This document shows, in pieces, positions 41,227 to 50,142 of a DNA stretch of 64,000 nucleotides. The position numbers and the translations under genes are program-made. Source of the stretch: Streptomyces polyasparticus (lineage in GTDB: Bacteria > Actinomycetota > Actinomycetes > Streptomycetales > Streptomycetaceae); the NCBI RefSeq assembly GCF_014493765.1, contig NZ_JACTVJ010000011.1, positions 124,001 to 188,000 on the forward strand, read 5' to 3'. Each line of letters begins with the position of its first letter. Position 1 is the first letter of the stretch. Under the pieces are notes generated by a model. The model had not been told where the DNA came from. It searched no databases and saw nothing but the letters and a program-made list of their open reading frames with translations.

Positions 41227-43482
41227 GTGTCCGACGCCCATGCCAACGACCGCCGTACCGCCCTGCGCATCTGCCCCCTCTGCGAGGCCACCTGCGGCCT
41301 GGCCCTCACCATCGAGGGCACCCGCGTCACTTCCGCCCGCGGAGATCAGGACGATGTGTTCAGCAAGGGGTTCATCTGCCCCAAGGGCGCCTCGTTCGGC
41401 GAGCTCGACGCCGACCCCGACCGGCTGCGCACCCCGCTCGTCCGCAAGGACGGTCGGCTCCAGGAGGCAACCTGGGACGAGGCGTTCGACGCGATCGCGC
41501 AAGGCCTGCGGCCGCTGATCGAGGCCCATGGCTCCGACGCGCTCGGCGTCATGCTCGGCAACCCGAACGTGCACACCATGGCCGGCGGCCTGTACCCGCC
41601 CGTGCTCCTGACCTCGCTCAAGGTCCGCAAGCTGTTCACGGCGAGCACCCTCGACCAGATGCCCAAGCACGTCTCCAGCGGACTGCTCTTCGGCGACCCC
41701 TTCGCCATCCCGGTGCCCGATCTCGACCACACCGACCATCTGCTCCTGATCGGCGCCAACCCCCTGGAGTCCAACGGCAGTCTGTGCACCGCCGCCGACT
41801 TCCCCGGCAAGCTCAAGGACCTCAAGAAGCGCGGCGGCACCCTGACCGTCGTCGACCCGCGCCGCACCCGCACGGCCAAGATGGCCACGCGGCACCTCGC
41901 CGTACGGCCGGGCAGCGACGCCCTGCTGCTCGCGGCCCTCGCGTACACCCTCTTCGACGAGGGGATCGTCGAGCTCGGCGACCTCGGCGCGTACGTGGAC
42001 GGGGTGGACCAAGTCCGGTCGGCGCTGGGCGAGTTCAGCCCGGAGGCCGTGGCGCCCGCCTGTGACATCGCGGCGGACGAGATCCGCGAGGTGGCCCGCG
42101 AGCTCGCCGGTGCGCAGACGGCCGCCGTCTACGGCCGGATCGGCTCCAGCACCGTCGAGTTCGGCACCGTCACCAGCTGGCTGGTCGATGTGCTCAACGC
42201 GCTCACGGGCAATCTCGACCGGCCCGGCGGTGCGCTCTTCCCGCTCTCGGCCACCGACAAGGCGCCTCGTCCCGCCGCCCCGGGCAAGGGCTTCGCGCTC
42301 GGCCGCTGGAAGAGCCGGGTCTCCGGACACCCGGAGGCCAAGGGCGAGCTGCCGGCCGCCGCGCTCGCCGAGGAGATCGACACCCCGGGCGAGGACCGGA
42401 TCCGGGCCGTGATCACCATCGCCGCCAACCCCGTCCTGTCCGCGCCGGACGGCCACCGTCTCGACGAAGCCCTTGACGGCCTCGACTTCATGGTCAGCGT
42501 CGATCCGTATCTGAACGAGACCTCACGCCACGCGGACGTCGTGCTGCCCCCGCCGCCGCCCGCGCAGAGCGCCCACTTCGACTTCGCGTTCAACGCGCTC
42601 GCCGTACGCAACCAGGTCCGCTACACGCGCGCCGCCGTCCCCCTGGAGGAGGGCCTGCTCCAGGAGAGCGAGATCCTCTCGCGCCTCATCCTCGCCGCGA
42701 CCGGCATGCACGGGATGCCCGCCGAGGCTGTCGACCGGATGGTCATCGAGCGCGCGCTCGGCAAGGCCGTGGAGGACCCGCACGGCCAGGTCCACGGACG
42801 CGATCCGAAGGAGCTCGCCGAGCAGCTCGCCGGGGACAGCACCGTGGAGCAGCGGCTCGACATGATGCTGCGCCTGGGCCCGTACGGCGACGGCTTCGGC
42901 GCCCACCCCGAGGGCCTCACCCTCACCAAGCTGCTCGCCCACCCGCACGGCATCGACCTCGGCCCGCTGCAGCCGCGGATCCCGCAGCTCCTGAAGACCC
43001 GCAGCGGCAAGGTCGAGCTGCTGCCCGAGCCGATCGCGGGCCAGCTGCCGCGCCTCGCGGCGACCGTGGACCGCCCGCACGACAGCCTCGTCCTCGTCGG
43101 CCGCCGCCATCTGCGCTCCAACAACAGCTGGATGCACAACGTGCACACCCTCGCCGGCGGCACCAACCGCTGCACCCTCCAGATCCACCCCGACGACGCC
43201 CGGCGGCTCGGCCTCCACGACGGCGCGCAGGCGCGCGTGAAGGGCGACGGCGGTGAGATCGAGGTGCCGGTGGAGATCACCGACACCGTACGGACGGGAG
43301 TCGTGAGCCTTCCGCACGGCTGGGGACACGACCGGCCGGGCACCCGGATGTCCGTCGCCCACCGCACCCCCGGCGCCAACTACAACCAGCTGCTCGACGG
43401 CACCCGGCTCGACGTGCTCTCGGGGACGGCGGTGCTCAACGGGCTGCCCGTCCAGGTGGCTCCGACCGGCGCAAGCCTGTGA
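41227..43482 (+). CDS. Molybdopterin oxidoreductase (formate dehydrogenase/nitrate reductase-like)
   Basis: 751 residues. A [4Fe-4S] cluster is bound by Cys16, 19, 23 and 51 (ICPLCEATC, then FICPKG). The Mo-bis-MGD domains follow, with DPRRTRTAKMA and the C-terminal cofactor domain (LVGRRHLRSNNSWMHN, LQIHPDDARRLGL, VSLPHGWGHDRP). At the usual position of the Mo-ligating Cys/SeCys/Ser the sequence is STLDQMPKHVSS, so the ligand is unclear. No twin-arginine signal is present, so it is cytoplasmic. The substrate is unknown. GTG 41227 has GGGAGG upstream; a longer 811-aa frame would start inside the operator. Confidence 0.9.
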   Translation: MSDAHANDRRTALRICPLCEATCGLALTIEGTRVTSARGDQDDVFSKGFICPKGASFGELDADPDRLRTPLVRKDGRLQEATWDEAFDAIAQGLRPLIEAHGSDALGVMLGNPNVHTMAGGLYPPVLLTSLKVRKLFTASTLDQMPKHVSSGLLFGDPFAIPVPDLDHTDHLLLIGANPLESNGSLCTAADFPGKLKDLKKRGGTLTVVDPRRTRTAKMATRHLAVRPGSDALLLAALAYTLFDEGIVELGDLGAYVDGVDQVRSALGEFSPEAVAPACDIAADEIREVARELAGAQTAAVYGRIGSSTVEFGTVTSWLVDVLNALTGNLDRPGGALFPLSATDKAPRPAAPGKGFALGRWKSRVSGHPEAKGELPAAALAEEIDTPGEDRIRAVITIAANPVLSAPDGHRLDEALDGLDFMVSVDPYLNETSRHADVVLPPPPPAQSAHFDFAFNALAVRNQVRYTRAAVPLEEGLLQESEILSRLILAATGMHGMPAEAVDRMVIERALGKAVEDPHGQVHGRDPKELAEQLAGDSTVEQRLDMMLRLGPYGDGFGAHPEGLTLTKLLAHPHGIDLGPLQPRIPQLLKTRSGKVELLPEPIAGQLPRLAATVDRPHDSLVLVGRRHLRSNNSWMHNVHTLAGGTNRCTLQIHPDDARRLGLHDGAQARVKGDGGEIEVPVEITDTVRTGVVSLPHGWGHDRPGTRMSVAHRTPGANYNQLLDGTRLDVLSGTAVLNGLPVQVAPTGASL

Positions 43483-43500
43483 CCTGGAGTTTTGCGCTTA

Positions 43501-43530
43501 TTGCTCACGCGTCAACATCTTGTTAACGCG
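43501..43530 (+). promoter_or_regulatory. Candidate promoter overlapping an inverted repeat (citrate transporter)
   Basis: TTGCTC (43501-43506) and TAACGC (43524-43529) are 17 bp apart. Arms CGCGTCAAC (43508-43516) and GTTAACGCG (43522-43530) pair at 8 of 9 positions and lie across the promoter, a likely operator. Confidence 0.45.
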
Positions 43531-43539
43531 AGTTCGCGG

Positions 43540-43619
43540 CACCTAACGTCGTCCGGACCGCCGCCTCTGGTGGGAGATCACACCGCCTCCGGTGGAAGTT
43601 CAAGGGCGAACGTTAGGTG
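43540..43619 (+). promoter_or_regulatory. Leader stem that can sequester the ribosome site
   Basis: CACCTAACGT (43540-43549) is perfectly complementary to ACGTTAGGTG (43610-43619). The second arm contains AGGTG, the ribosome site 5 nt before ATG 43625. The 60-nt loop holds a 13-nt direct repeat with one mismatch (CCGCCTCTGGTGG, CCGCCTCCGGTGG). A translational switch or a DNA operator pair are both possible. Confidence 0.5.
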
Positions 43620-43624
43620 TCCAT

Positions 43625-45028
43625 ATGCTGACCATCCTCGGCTTCGCCATGATCGCGACCTTCCTGGTCCTGATCATGCTGAAGAAGATGTCGCCGATCG
43701 CGGCGCTGGTCCTCATCCCCGCGCTGTTCTGCGTGTTCGTCGGGAAGGGAGCCCATCTCGGGGACTACGTCCTCGAAGGCGTCACGAGCCTCGCGCCCAC
43801 CGCGGCGATGCTGATGTTCGCGATCGTCTACTTCGGCGTGATGATCGACGTCGGTCTCTTCGATCCGATCGTCCGGGGCATCCTGCGCTTCTGCAAGGCC
43901 GACCCGATGCGCATCGTCGTCGGCACGGCGGTGCTCGCCGCGATCGTCTCGCTCGACGGTGACGGCTCGACCACCTTCATGATCACGGTCTCGGCGATGT
44001 ACCCGCTGTACAAGCGCCTGGGCATGAGCCTGGTCGTGATGACCGGTGTGGCCGCGACCGCCAACGGCGTGATGAACACGCTGCCCTGGGGCGGCCCGAC
44101 CGCTCGCGCCGCGACCGCCCTGAAGCTGGACGCGTCCGAGATCTTCGTGCCGATGATCCCCGCGCTCGCCGTCGGTCTGCTCGCCGTCTTCCTGCTCTCG
44201 TACGTGCTCGGTCTGCGCGAGCGCAAGCGCCTGGGTGTGCTGACCCTGGACGAGGTCCTGGTGAAGGAGCAGGAGCCGGAGACCGTGCTCGTGGGCGCCG
44301 GCGGTGGCGACGACAGGCTGAAGAAGCCGACGGGCGGCGCGGGTTCGGGCGTCTCACACGACGGCGCCTCCGACAGCGAGGACGACTTCCAGGGCCTCGA
44401 CCCCAACCGGCCCACCCTGCGCCCCAAGCTCTACTGGTTCAACGCCGGTCTCACCGTCGCGCTCCTCGCCGCGATGATCATGGAGATCCTGCCCATCCCG
44501 GTCCTGTTCCTGCTCGGCGCGGCCCTGGCCCTCACGGTCAACTTCCCGCACATGCCCGACCAGAAGGCCCGGATCGCCGCCCACGCGGACAACGTCCTCA
44601 ACGTCTCGGGCATGGTCTTCGCCGCCGCCGTGTTCACCGGTGTGCTGCAGGGCACGGGCATGGTCGACAGCATGGCGCGCTGGCTGGTCGACACCATCCC
44701 CGCCGGCATGGGTCCGCACATGGGCCTGGTCACCGGACTGCTCAGCCTCCCGCTGACGTACTTCATGTCCAACGACGGCTTCTACTTCGGCGTCCTGCCC
44801 GTACTCGCCGAGGCCGGCGCCGCCCACGGGGTCTCCTCGCTGGAGATCGCCCGCGCCTCCCTCGCCGGCCAGGCGCTGCACATGTCCAGCCCGCTGGTGC
44901 CCGCGGTGTACGTGCTCGTCGGCATGGCCAAGGTCGAGTTCGGCGACCACACCCGGTTCACCGTGAAGTGGGCGGCGCTCACCTCCCTGGTGGTGCTGTT
45001 CTCCGGCATCCTCTTCGGGATCATCTGA
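43625..45028 (+). CDS. CitMHS family metal-citrate transporter
   Basis: 467 residues with about 12 spans. CitMHS proteins import citrate complexed to Mg, Ca or other divalent metals with protons. Conserved features are LDGDGSTTFMITVSAMYPLYKR near residue 100 (split in the fold), MNTLPWGGPTARAA near 140 and the C-terminal SNDGFYFGVLPVLAEA and SSPLVPAVYVLVG. A long charged loop at about 200-260 is more variable. ATG 43625 is the start after AGGTG. The MFS gene follows 4 bp later. Expression may be controlled by the leader structure. Confidence 0.94.
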   Translation: MLTILGFAMIATFLVLIMLKKMSPIAALVLIPALFCVFVGKGAHLGDYVLEGVTSLAPTAAMLMFAIVYFGVMIDVGLFDPIVRGILRFCKADPMRIVVGTAVLAAIVSLDGDGSTTFMITVSAMYPLYKRLGMSLVVMTGVAATANGVMNTLPWGGPTARAATALKLDASEIFVPMIPALAVGLLAVFLLSYVLGLRERKRLGVLTLDEVLVKEQEPETVLVGAGGGDDRLKKPTGGAGSGVSHDGASDSEDDFQGLDPNRPTLRPKLYWFNAGLTVALLAAMIMEILPIPVLFLLGAALALTVNFPHMPDQKARIAAHADNVLNVSGMVFAAAVFTGVLQGTGMVDSMARWLVDTIPAGMGPHMGLVTGLLSLPLTYFMSNDGFYFGVLPVLAEAGAAHGVSSLEIARASLAGQALHMSSPLVPAVYVLVGMAKVEFGDHTRFTVKWAALTSLVVLFSGILFGII

Positions 45029-45032
45029 CCCG

Positions 45033-46292
45033 ATGCCCGCGGACACAGGCACCCGAGAGCCCGGCAGGGGCTGGCTGCTCCGTCTCGTCATCGCCTTCGG
45101 CTTCGCGCAGGCGGCGGTGTCGATGGCGCGGCCGGCCGTCTCCTACCGGGCTCTCGGCCTGGGCGCCGACGAACGCGCCATCGGTGTGATCGCCGGTGTC
45201 TACGCACTGCTTCCGCTGTTCGCCGCCGTACCGCTCGGCCGCCGCACCGACCACGGCCGGTGCGCGCCCCTGCTGCCCGTCGGCGTGGTCCTCATCGCGG
45301 GCGGCTGCGCGCTGAGCGGTACGGCGAACTCCCTTGCGGCGATGGCTGCCTGGAGCGGCGTGATGGGCCTCGGTCATCTCGCCTTCGTGATCGGCGCACA
45401 GTCGATCGTCGCCCGGCAGTCCGCGCCGGCCGAACAGGACCGCAATTTCGGCCACTTCACCATCGGCGCCTCGCTCGGCCAGCTGATCGGCCCGATCGCC
45501 GCCGGCGCGCTCGTCACCGGCGGCACGCACGGCGACGCCATGGCCCGTACGAGCGCAGTGGCCCTGCTCGTCTCGGCGGGCGTGGCCGCGGTCTCGTTCA
45601 CGTCACTGTGGCGGATCGAGCACAGGGCGCCCGCGCAGCAGCGCCGTACGAAAGAAAAGGCCCCCGTCCACCGCATCCTGCGCACCCGGGGCGTGCCCGC
45701 CGGCATCCTGATCAGCCTGGCCGTGCTCTCGGCCACCGACATCCTCACCGCCTACCTGCCGGTGATCGGCGAACACCGCGGTATCGCGCCGTCCGTCATC
45801 GGACTGCTGCTCAGCCTGCGCGCGGCCGCGACCATCGCCTGCCGTCTGGTGATGACCCCGATGATCCGGCTGATCGGCCGCACTGCTCTGCTGGTGTCGA
45901 CCTGTCTGGTCGCCGGTCTGCTCTGTGCCGGAATCTCCCTGCCCGTCCCCGTCTGGGCACTTGCCGTCATGCTCGCCGTCCTCGGTTTCTGTCTCGGGGT
46001 GGGCCAGCCGCTGTCCATGACCACGGTCGTCCAGGCCGCGCCCGCCGAGGCCCGCTCCACGGCGCTCGCCCTGCGGCTGACCGGCAACCGTCTCGGCCAG
46101 GTGGCCACCCCGGCCTCGGCCGGGCTGATCGCGGGAGCGGCCGGTATCGGCGCCCCCTTTGTCATGCTTGGTGTGCTTCTGGTGGGCGCGGCGGCACTTG
46201 GACTGCGTCGTCCGGCGCCATCCCCTTCGCAGCCGGGATCAACTACCGTCACGGATCGGGACGTTCGGACCCCCCTGGCGCGCGAAAACTAA
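45033..46292 (+). CDS. MFS transporter
   Basis: 419 residues and 12 spans. After VSMARPAVSYRALGLGADE comes the loop 2-3 signature in the form PLGRRTDHGRCAPLL. GHFTIGASLGQLIGPIAAGAL matches motif C-type antiporter sequences. It starts 4 bp after the CitMHS stop and is thus co-transcribed. The substrate is unknown; co-transcription suggests an organic acid or siderophore-like chelate. Confidence 0.88.
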   Translation: MPADTGTREPGRGWLLRLVIAFGFAQAAVSMARPAVSYRALGLGADERAIGVIAGVYALLPLFAAVPLGRRTDHGRCAPLLPVGVVLIAGGCALSGTANSLAAMAAWSGVMGLGHLAFVIGAQSIVARQSAPAEQDRNFGHFTIGASLGQLIGPIAAGALVTGGTHGDAMARTSAVALLVSAGVAAVSFTSLWRIEHRAPAQQRRTKEKAPVHRILRTRGVPAGILISLAVLSATDILTAYLPVIGEHRGIAPSVIGLLLSLRAAATIACRLVMTPMIRLIGRTALLVSTCLVAGLLCAGISLPVPVWALAVMLAVLGFCLGVGQPLSMTTVVQAAPAEARSTALALRLTGNRLGQVATPASAGLIAGAAGIGAPFVMLGVLLVGAAALGLRRPAPSPSQPGSTTVTDRDVRTPLAREN

Positions 46293-46421
46293 CAGCGCTA
46301 GTTTGGGGCCCTGTGCAGGCCCTCTGCCTGTACGGCTCCCGTGCGACCACTTCGTACGGGTGGTCCGGACGCGACCCGTACGCGGGCTGCGTACGCCGGT
46401 GAACGTCAGGGAGGTCGAGGC

Positions 46422-47834
46422 ATGAAGCCGCACGAGGGGCTCTACATCAACGGCGCGTGGACGCCCGCCGCGTCCGCGGAGACCATCGAGGTGGTCAACC
46501 CGGCCGACGAGCAGGTGATCGGCCATGTCGCAGCGGCCGGCTCCGAGGACGTCGACACGGCGGTACGCGCCGCCCGCGCCGCTCTGCCCGCCTGGGCCGC
46601 GACCCCGCCCGCCGAGCGCGCGGCCAGGCTCACCGCGCTGCGCGACGCGCTCGCCGCCCGGCACGAGGAGATCGCCGAGACCGTCACCGCCGAACTGGGC
46701 GCGCCGCTCGCCTTCGCCAAGGCCGTGCACGCGGGCCTGCCGATCGCGGTGGCCGGTACGTATGCCGAGATGGCGGCCACGTACGCCTTCGAGGAGAAGA
46801 TCGGGAACTCGACCGTCCTGCACGAGCCGGTCGGCGTCGTGGGCGCGATCACGCCCTGGAACTACCCGCTGCACCAGATCGTCGCCAAGGTGGCGCCCGC
46901 GCTCGCCGCCGGCTGCACCGTCGTGCTCAAGCCCGCCGAGGACACCCCGCTCGTCGCGCAGCTCTTCGCCGACGCCGTGCACGAAGCGGGCGTACCCGCC
47001 GGTGTGTTCAACCTGGTGACGGGCCTCGGCCCGGTCGCCGGACAGGCGCTCGCCGAGCACCCCGGCGTGGACCTGGTCTCCTTCACGGGCTCGACCGCCG
47101 TCGGCAAGCAGATCGGCGCCACCGCGGGCTCCGCGATCAAGCGCGTCGCCCTGGAGCTCGGCGGCAAGTCCGCCAACGTCATCCTGCCGAGCGCCGATCT
47201 CGGCAAGGCGGTGAACGTCGGCGTCGCCAACGTGATGTCCAACTCCGGCCAGACCTGCAGCGCCTGGACCCGGATGCTGGTCCACACCGACCAGTACGAC
47301 GAGGCCGTCCAGCTCGCCGCCGCGGCAGCCGCCAAGTACGTGGCCGGTGATCCGCACGACGAGTCCAGCCGCCTCGGCCCGGTCGTCAATGCCAAGCAGC
47401 ACGCCCGCGTCCGCGGCTACATCACGCGCGGCATCGAGGAGGGCGCCCGGCTCGTCGCCGGCGGCCCCGAGGCCCCGCACCCCACCGGCTACTACGTCAG
47501 CCCCACGATCTTCGCCGACGTGCGCCCGGAGATGACCATCGCGCAGGAGGAGATCTTCGGCCCGGTGATCTCGATGATCCGGTACGAGGACGAGGCGGAC
47601 GCGCTCCGCATCGCCAACGGCACCGTGTACGGGCTCGCGGGCGCCGTCTGGGCCGGCGACAACGAGGAGGCCGTGGCCTTCGCGCGCCGGATGGACACCG
47701 GACAGGTCGACATCAACGGCGGCAAGTTCAACCCCCTTGCCCCGTTCGGCGGTTACAAGCAGTCCGGCGTCGGGCGCGAGCTCGGCCCGCACGGTCTGAC
47801 CGAATACCTGCAGACGAAGTCGCTCCAGTTCTGA
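46422..47834 (+). CDS. NAD(P)-dependent aldehyde dehydrogenase
   Basis: 470 residues. The catalytic Cys is in SNSGQTCSAW (near 279), the general-base Glu in LELGGKSANVI (near 245), and the cofactor loop in SFTGSTAVGKQIG. NPADEQVIGHVAAAG and NGGKFNPLAPFGGYKQSG are family landmarks. ATG 46422 is preceded by GGGAGGTCGAGG. The alcohol dehydrogenase follows in the same direction, so the pair may oxidise an alcohol to the acid. Confidence 0.95.
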   Translation: MKPHEGLYINGAWTPAASAETIEVVNPADEQVIGHVAAAGSEDVDTAVRAARAALPAWAATPPAERAARLTALRDALAARHEEIAETVTAELGAPLAFAKAVHAGLPIAVAGTYAEMAATYAFEEKIGNSTVLHEPVGVVGAITPWNYPLHQIVAKVAPALAAGCTVVLKPAEDTPLVAQLFADAVHEAGVPAGVFNLVTGLGPVAGQALAEHPGVDLVSFTGSTAVGKQIGATAGSAIKRVALELGGKSANVILPSADLGKAVNVGVANVMSNSGQTCSAWTRMLVHTDQYDEAVQLAAAAAAKYVAGDPHDESSRLGPVVNAKQHARVRGYITRGIEEGARLVAGGPEAPHPTGYYVSPTIFADVRPEMTIAQEEIFGPVISMIRYEDEADALRIANGTVYGLAGAVWAGDNEEAVAFARRMDTGQVDINGGKFNPLAPFGGYKQSGVGRELGPHGLTEYLQTKSLQF

Positions 47835-47865
47835 TCCGCCCGTCCAACTTCAGGAGTACGCCACC

Positions 47866-48945
47866 GTGGTCCGCGCCGCCGTTCTGCCCGCCGTAGGTGC
47901 TCCGCTGGAGCTCATCGAGATCGAACTGCCCGACCCCGGACCGGGGCAGGTGCGCGTGAAACTCGCCGCCGCCGGGGTCTGCCACTCCGATCTCTCGCTG
48001 TCCAACGGCACCATGCGGGTGCCCACGCCCTGCGTCCTCGGCCACGAGGGCGCGGGCACGGTGCTCGCCGTGGGCGAGGGCGTGGACCATGTGTCCGCCG
48101 GTGATGCGGTGGTGCTCAACTGGGCCCCGTCCTGCGGCAGTTGCCACCACTGCACGATCGGCGAGGTCTGGCTCTGCGTGAGCGCGCTGGCCGGCGCGGC
48201 GAACGTGTACGCCCGTACCGCCGACGGCCGTGACCTCCATCCGGGCCTGAACGTCGCCGCGTTCGCCGAGGAGACGGTGGTCGCCGCCAACTGCGTCCTG
48301 CCGGTGCCGGAAGGCGTCTCGCTCAACGACGCCGCCCTGCTCGGCTGCGCGGTGCTCACCGGCTACGGAGCGGTGCACCACTCGGCGCGCGTACGGGCCG
48401 GGGAGTCCGTGGCCGTCTACGGAGTCGGCGGCGTCGGACTCGCCACGCTGCAGTCCGCCCGGATCGCCGGGGCGGGCCCGATCATCGCGGTCGACGTCTC
48501 CCCGGCGAAGGAGGAGCTGGCCCGCGCGGCCGGTGCCACCGAGTTCGTGCTCGCCTCCGACACCACGGCCAAGGACATCCGCAAGCTGACCGGCGGGCGG
48601 GGCGCGGACGTCGCGGTCGAGTGCGTCGGGCGGGCCGCGACCATCCGTACGGCCTGGGACTCCACCCGCCGCGGCGGCCGCACCACCGTCGTCGGCATCG
48701 GTGGCAAGGACCAGCAAGTGACGTTCAACGCGCTGGAGTTGTTCCACTGGGGCCGCACCCTCGCGGGCTGTGTCTACGGCAACTGCGACCCGGCGGCCGA
48801 CCTCCCGGTCCTCGCCGAACACATCCGCGCGGGCCGCCTCGACCTTTCCCAGCTGGTCACCGAACACATCGCACTCGACGGCATCCCGGCCGCCTTCGAC
48901 AACATGCTCGCGGGCAAGGGGGGCCGGGCGCTGGTGGTCTTCTGA
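47866..48945 (+). CDS. Zinc-dependent alcohol dehydrogenase
   Basis: 359 residues, medium-chain dehydrogenase. Catalytic zinc is expected at Cys in GVCHSDLS and His in LGHEGAGTV. Structural zinc Cys are at about 90, 93, 96 and 104 (CGSCHHC then C). The Rossmann motif is GVGGVG. GTG 47866 has AGGAG upstream and lies 31 bp after the aldehyde dehydrogenase stop. It resembles class III-like enzymes and mycothiol or aryl-alcohol dehydrogenases; exact substrate unknown. Confidence 0.94.
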   Translation: MVRAAVLPAVGAPLELIEIELPDPGPGQVRVKLAAAGVCHSDLSLSNGTMRVPTPCVLGHEGAGTVLAVGEGVDHVSAGDAVVLNWAPSCGSCHHCTIGEVWLCVSALAGAANVYARTADGRDLHPGLNVAAFAEETVVAANCVLPVPEGVSLNDAALLGCAVLTGYGAVHHSARVRAGESVAVYGVGGVGLATLQSARIAGAGPIIAVDVSPAKEELARAAGATEFVLASDTTAKDIRKLTGGRGADVAVECVGRAATIRTAWDSTRRGGRTTVVGIGGKDQQVTFNALELFHWGRTLAGCVYGNCDPAADLPVLAEHIRAGRLDLSQLVTEHIALDGIPAAFDNMLAGKGGRALVVF

Positions 48946-49086
48946 GCCCGGTGGCACGCCGCGTCGGCCGTTCCCGTGTCGCTCGCACGGGGGCTGGGTC
49001 GGGGGCTGGGTCCCCCACACCGGGGAGGGGAAGAGCGCTCCGTCGGGTGACGACCTTGCGCCGCCGGGCTCGTAGCGTCAAGGGAC

Positions 49087-50142
49087 ATGAAGGATGAGAG
49101 CTCGAAGGTCCGAAGGCTGAGTCGCCGTGCGGTGCTGGCCGCCACCGGGGCAGGTGCAGCCGTGGCCGCCGCGGGGGTCGGCTCCGCGGCCGCCACCGAA
49201 GCCGCCGAGCGCGGCGGACGGTTCGTCGAGGGCGTTCTCCGAGCGTTCGCGCGGCACCGCGTCGTCGCCGTCGGCGAGGTTCATGGGCAGCAGGAGCATC
49301 ACGATGCGCTGCTGATGCTGCTTGCCGACCCGCGGTTCGCGGGCGTGGTCGACGACATTGTCGTGGAGTTCGGCAACGCTCTGTACCAGCCGGTCATGGA
49401 CCGGTTCGTACAGGGTGGGGCGGTGGAGGACCGCGAGCTGCGGCCGGTGTGGCGCAACACCACGCAGTCACCCATGGCCACCTGGGACGCGCCCATGTAC
49501 GAGCAGTTCTTCCGGACGGTGCGAGCCGTCAACTGGCCCCTGCCCGCCGACCGGAGAATCCGTGTCCTCCTAGGCGATCCGCCCGTCGACTGGTCCCGGG
49601 TGACCACGAGGGGCGACGTGCACACCGCATTCGGCGATCGCGACGGTCACATGGCGTCGGTGGTCCTGCGGGAGGTGCTGGCCAAACGGCGTCGCGTTCT
49701 GGTCTGTTACGGCAGTCGCCACGTCATGCACGCGCTGCCGGGCGAGCAGGGTGGCGGCGGCATCGCGCAGATCGAGCAGCGGACAGGGGAGCGGGCGTAT
49801 GTGATCCTGGCCGGCGGACATGAGCGGCTCGCTTCACTCCCCGGCCGATCCCTCCTTCCCGCCCGCGGCACGTGGCTGCGCGGCGCCGACACCAGTGAGT
49901 TCCGCTACCTTCCGGGCGAGTGCGGTGTGCCCTTCGGGGCGGTGGCGGACGCCCTGCTGTATCTGGGGCACGTCGGGGCGCAGACGCAGTCGTTGCCGAA
50001 TCCGGCGATCTATCTGGACCCGGCCTACTGGGCGGAGCTCGAGCGGCGCAAGCGGATCATGGGTACCCCCATCGACCTGGTGAAGCAGTACCGGCAGGAG
50101 CAGTCGGTGGTCTGGCCGACACCTCCCGCCCCGGAATGCTAG
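49087..50142 (+). CDS. Tat-exported ChaN/erythromycin-esterase-like protein
   Basis: 351 residues. A twin-arginine signal (SRRAVLAATGAGAAVAAAG) predicts export. The body resembles the ChaN/TIKI/EreA fold: VVAVGEVHGQQEHHDALL is the metal or haem-binding segment, and VCYGSRHVMHALPG is the second His motif. ChaN binds haem, and related proteins are metallohydrolases; which applies here is open. TAGCGT (49073-49078) lies 8 nt before ATG 49087, suggesting a leaderless mRNA. The 3' end overlaps the convergent EamA gene by 4 bp. Confidence 0.75.
   Translation: MKDESSKVRRLSRRAVLAATGAGAAVAAAGVGSAAATEAAERGGRFVEGVLRAFARHRVVAVGEVHGQQEHHDALLMLLADPRFAGVVDDIVVEFGNALYQPVMDRFVQGGAVEDRELRPVWRNTTQSPMATWDAPMYEQFFRTVRAVNWPLPADRRIRVLLGDPPVDWSRVTTRGDVHTAFGDRDGHMASVVLREVLAKRRRVLVCYGSRHVMHALPGEQGGGGIAQIEQRTGERAYVILAGGHERLASLPGRSLLPARGTWLRGADTSEFRYLPGECGVPFGAVADALLYLGHVGAQTQSLPNPAIYLDPAYWAELERRKRIMGTPIDLVKQYRQEQSVVWPTPPAPEC

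Noticed and set aside
41047-43482. 811-residue form of the molybdopterin oxidoreductase
   Set aside because: The extension would begin before the promoter and operator; GTG 41227 has a good ribosome site.
46239-47792. 517-codon antisense frame over the aldehyde dehydrogenase
   Set aside because: His/Gly/Arg-rich shadow without motifs.
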